From Megascapheus bottae (taxonomy: Eukaryota; Chordata; Mammalia; Rodentia; Geomyidae), in the NCBI GenBank assembly GCA_024803745.1, contig JANJXV010000099.1:558001-622000 (forward strand): a DNA stretch of 64,000 nucleotides, read 5' to 3'. Both the position numbers and the translations under genes were made by a program. The notes under the pieces are model-generated. The model did not search any database. It saw nothing but the letters and a program-made list of their open reading frames with translations, and was not told the origin of the DNA. Below are positions 61,697 to 64,000 of the stretch, piece by piece (position 1 is the first letter of the stretch; each line of letters opens with the position of its first letter).

Positions 61697-62110
61697 AAAC
61701 CTTGGGGTCTACTAGCAGAGATTGGCAATAGAGCAAAAGGCCATATATAAGGCCATATAATGTGAAGCTAATTGAAAGGACCTCCAGGATATTGACACAA
61801 AAGCCATATAATGAATGATTGTTGTCCTTAATGTACTATGTTGTTTCTCATCTCGCTTGCTGTCCCTTGGTTATCCCATATTGGTATAGTATCTCACTTT
61901 GTTATCTGATATATTGAATTTATTTGTATTTGGATATTTGAAATTTGATAGGGAAGGGGGGAAAACCAAGACGGGTGGGGGGTGTGGGGTTGGAGGGAAA
62001 TGGGTACCAAGACATGTGAAAGGGTATCAATGTATGTGAATTAATGCACCTTCTATCTGGCAAATATCATCTAACCCTTTTACTAATTACAATAAAAAAA
62101 TGAAAAAAAA

Positions 62111-63484
62111 AGAAAGTTGTAGTGTGTGGGGAGGATGATTGGGTCAAATACATTTCTTCTTAGAAATTTACCTCATCTGGTTGCCCTGGATTTTCCTGGC
62201 CTTCTTCTTAGAGAAAGTTCTGTTATACTGGATTTGTGGCTTGGCAATGATCTAGCATGTACATCTTCGAGTAAGACATCCACAACTTCCATGCCTGAGA
62301 CTCGAGTTTCCTGACCTTTGGCAACAGCACAGCAACATCTTTCTTCCTCCTGAGCCACAGGCCAAGTGAGCTGGCTTGAGCTGGTTGTTAGTTACAGTGG
62401 CTTGGTTACCAGGGTTCCACATTCTGTTCCATTGTGAGGGAGGCAGGGTCACCTTTCAGGGCCCAATGACCAAAGATCCTTGCTCACAAAAGACCTCACC
62501 AAAGACATACTGGAGGCTGAATCTCTCCTCCAGTCTCACAATATACATGTGGATGTAGTATACAGCACACCTTATTTGTCCAATCCCAATGTCTTCCACT
62601 AGGCCCAACTACCAGTCTGGTCTCAGGCTCAAGGAGCCTTTCCTAGGTAAGATCCAAACTTAAGGGTCAATATTGCCCTCATCTTTTACAAAACATTTGC
62701 TTCACAGTGCCTTCTCTGCCTGCATTTTGCCCCTTGTCGAATTTTTTTGTTTTTGCTAGTCTTGGGACTTGACCTCAGAGTGTGAACATTGTTCTTGGGC
62801 TTTCTTTAGGCTTTAGCTGTCCCACCGAGCCACAGCACCACTTGCAGCGTTTTCTATGTATGTGGTAATGAGGAATCAAACCTGAGGCTTACTGCTTTGT
62901 AGCCAAGGACTCTCCCACTAGGTCAAACACACAGGGCATCTTGCACATATTTTTGACGTCAATCTACTAGGATATTATTAGGTTTCTGTATCCTAATCAA
63001 TTTTTTCCTGATGATTAGCTTTGCTGTCATGTGTAAAAAATGCAAGAGGGAAAAACACAGAAGAATTAGTGAAATTAAAAAAAAAGCATCAGACACATTT
63101 AAGTGTTCATTCTTTGTAGGAGAAAGGATATTTGGATATGATGATGATGATGATGACTTTATAATTACTATGTCAGGGTTGAGAGTTTGGCATAGTGGTA
63201 GAGTGCTTGCATAGCATCCATGAAGATCTGGGTTTGATTGCTCTGTACCACATAGATAGAAAATCTAGATGTGGCACTGTGGCTCAAGTGGCAGAGGGCT
63301 AGACTTGAGAAAACCCGAGGACAGTGCTCAGGCCCTGAATTCAAGCCCCAAGACTGGCAGAAAGTTAAAAGAAAATAAAAATGCTTTTTACGAGCTAATT
63401 CACTCACAGCATTTGCTTCTGAAATCTTCGCTTCTGCATCTTGTGAAATACCCCTTTCCCTCAACGTAGACACGAAAAACAGAT
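62111..63484. repeat. array spacer 6
   Basis: Both SINEs present (minus about 62,742-62,935; plus about 63,180-63,370). Minus-strand cysteine-rich frame conserved at 62,173-62,452. Confidence 0.94.
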
Positions 63485-64000
63485 CCATCCCATGGTCCAC
63501 TGTGAGGCCACTGGTTGGGCTAAGAGCTAGTCGTGCAGCAACACAAAAGTTTTATTCTAATACTTTCCAAACTTTGTACTCAAATATGCTACCTACTTAC
63601 CAACTTAGGTCAGTTATCCTTATGCTATAACTTTTCTTCATTACTACAATATTCTTACACTCCTACGTTAATCCTCTTGCACCTCCCCTGACCTCTCTCA
63701 TTCTTTTTTTTCTATTTCTGGACCTCTGCTCGTCTTTCAACCCTTATACTGCACGGATCTACACTTGATGGCTGTTGAGCAATATTGTATATGTAGGTGG
63801 TTAATTATTCTCTAGGGTCTGAGGGACTTAAAGACAATAGAGATTGGATTGAGAGGCTTATTGTTTTGGGTATAAATCGCTTATCAGTGATTGTATTAGG
63901 CTGGTCTTTAAGTGCACAAAAAGAAAGAGTGATAATACCAATCAAAACTTGTGAACATCTAGTGTCTGCCAGCTACAGAGGTCTAGGTTGGTTATATCTG
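63485..64000 (+). mobile_element. L1 copy H: 5' region, continuing past the window
   Basis: Begins at the same spacer/L1 junction as the other units (ACAGAT followed by CCATCCCATGG). It reaches the stretch just before ORF1, so at least one more unit lies to the right. Confidence 0.93.

Larger units (their letters stand above)
56062..62110 (+). mobile_element. L1 copy G, near full length (array unit 4)
   Basis: The 5' region is 56,062-56,621, ORF1 56,622-57,805, ORF2 57,854-61,696 and the 3'UTR plus A-tail 61,697-62,110. Unit length to the next L1 start is 7,423 bp. ORF1 resembles copy B (GIIKNRK, QDTIRKPN), while the ORF2 3' part resembles D (TRQGC, IRQEAS, FADDM, HNH end), so the unit looks mosaic. 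Confidence 0.96.

Overview
This is mammalian, almost certainly rodent, nuclear DNA. It is AT-rich, has spliced KRAB zinc-finger exons, is full of LINE-1 (L1) and carries two composite SINE types: a B1-like left half joined to an ID/tRNA-like right half, and an ID-ID dimer. From memory this SINE mix best fits the heteromyid group (pocket mice, kangaroo rats), but the species is an inference. No gene in the window looks intact from end to end.

Layout: (1) 1-4,558, end of one L1, a 1.37-kb host spacer and the 5' half of a second L1, cut off inside ORF2. (2) 4,559-30,165, a 25.6-kb block of ordinary sequence with about 30 SINEs, a decaying KRAB-C2H2 zinc-finger gene (7,308-11,793), a GAB-family PH-domain pseudogene (about 17,229-17,485), a RALGDS-family REM-domain pseudogene (about 20,190-21,530), a rearranged L1 with inverted ends (12,880-13,745) and three 5'-truncated L1 3' ends (25,560-27,150). 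(3) 30,166-64,000, a head-to-tail array whose unit is one near full-length L1 (about 6.05 kb) plus the same 1.37-kb spacer. The L1 starts lie at 33,807, 41,211, 48,637, 56,062 and 63,485, so the period is 7,404-7,426 bp. The array leaves the window on the right, and its sister sequence leaves on the left.

All L1 copies share the same inactivating lesions (a stop in ORF1, frameshifts and a stop in ORF2), and every copy is followed by the same spacer. The array therefore grew by duplication of DNA, not by repeated insertion. The spacer also occurs once without L1, in inverted orientation, at 18,705-20,059, directly upstream of the RALGDS-like exon. The array spacer is thus a captured piece of a RALGDS-like pseudogene locus. 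A simple model is two same-orientation L1 insertions 1.37 kb apart followed by unequal crossing-over between them, making an L1-based macrosatellite.

The genes do not form a pathway. The KRAB zinc-finger relic is of a class known to silence retroelements, but nothing here shows that it targeted this L1.
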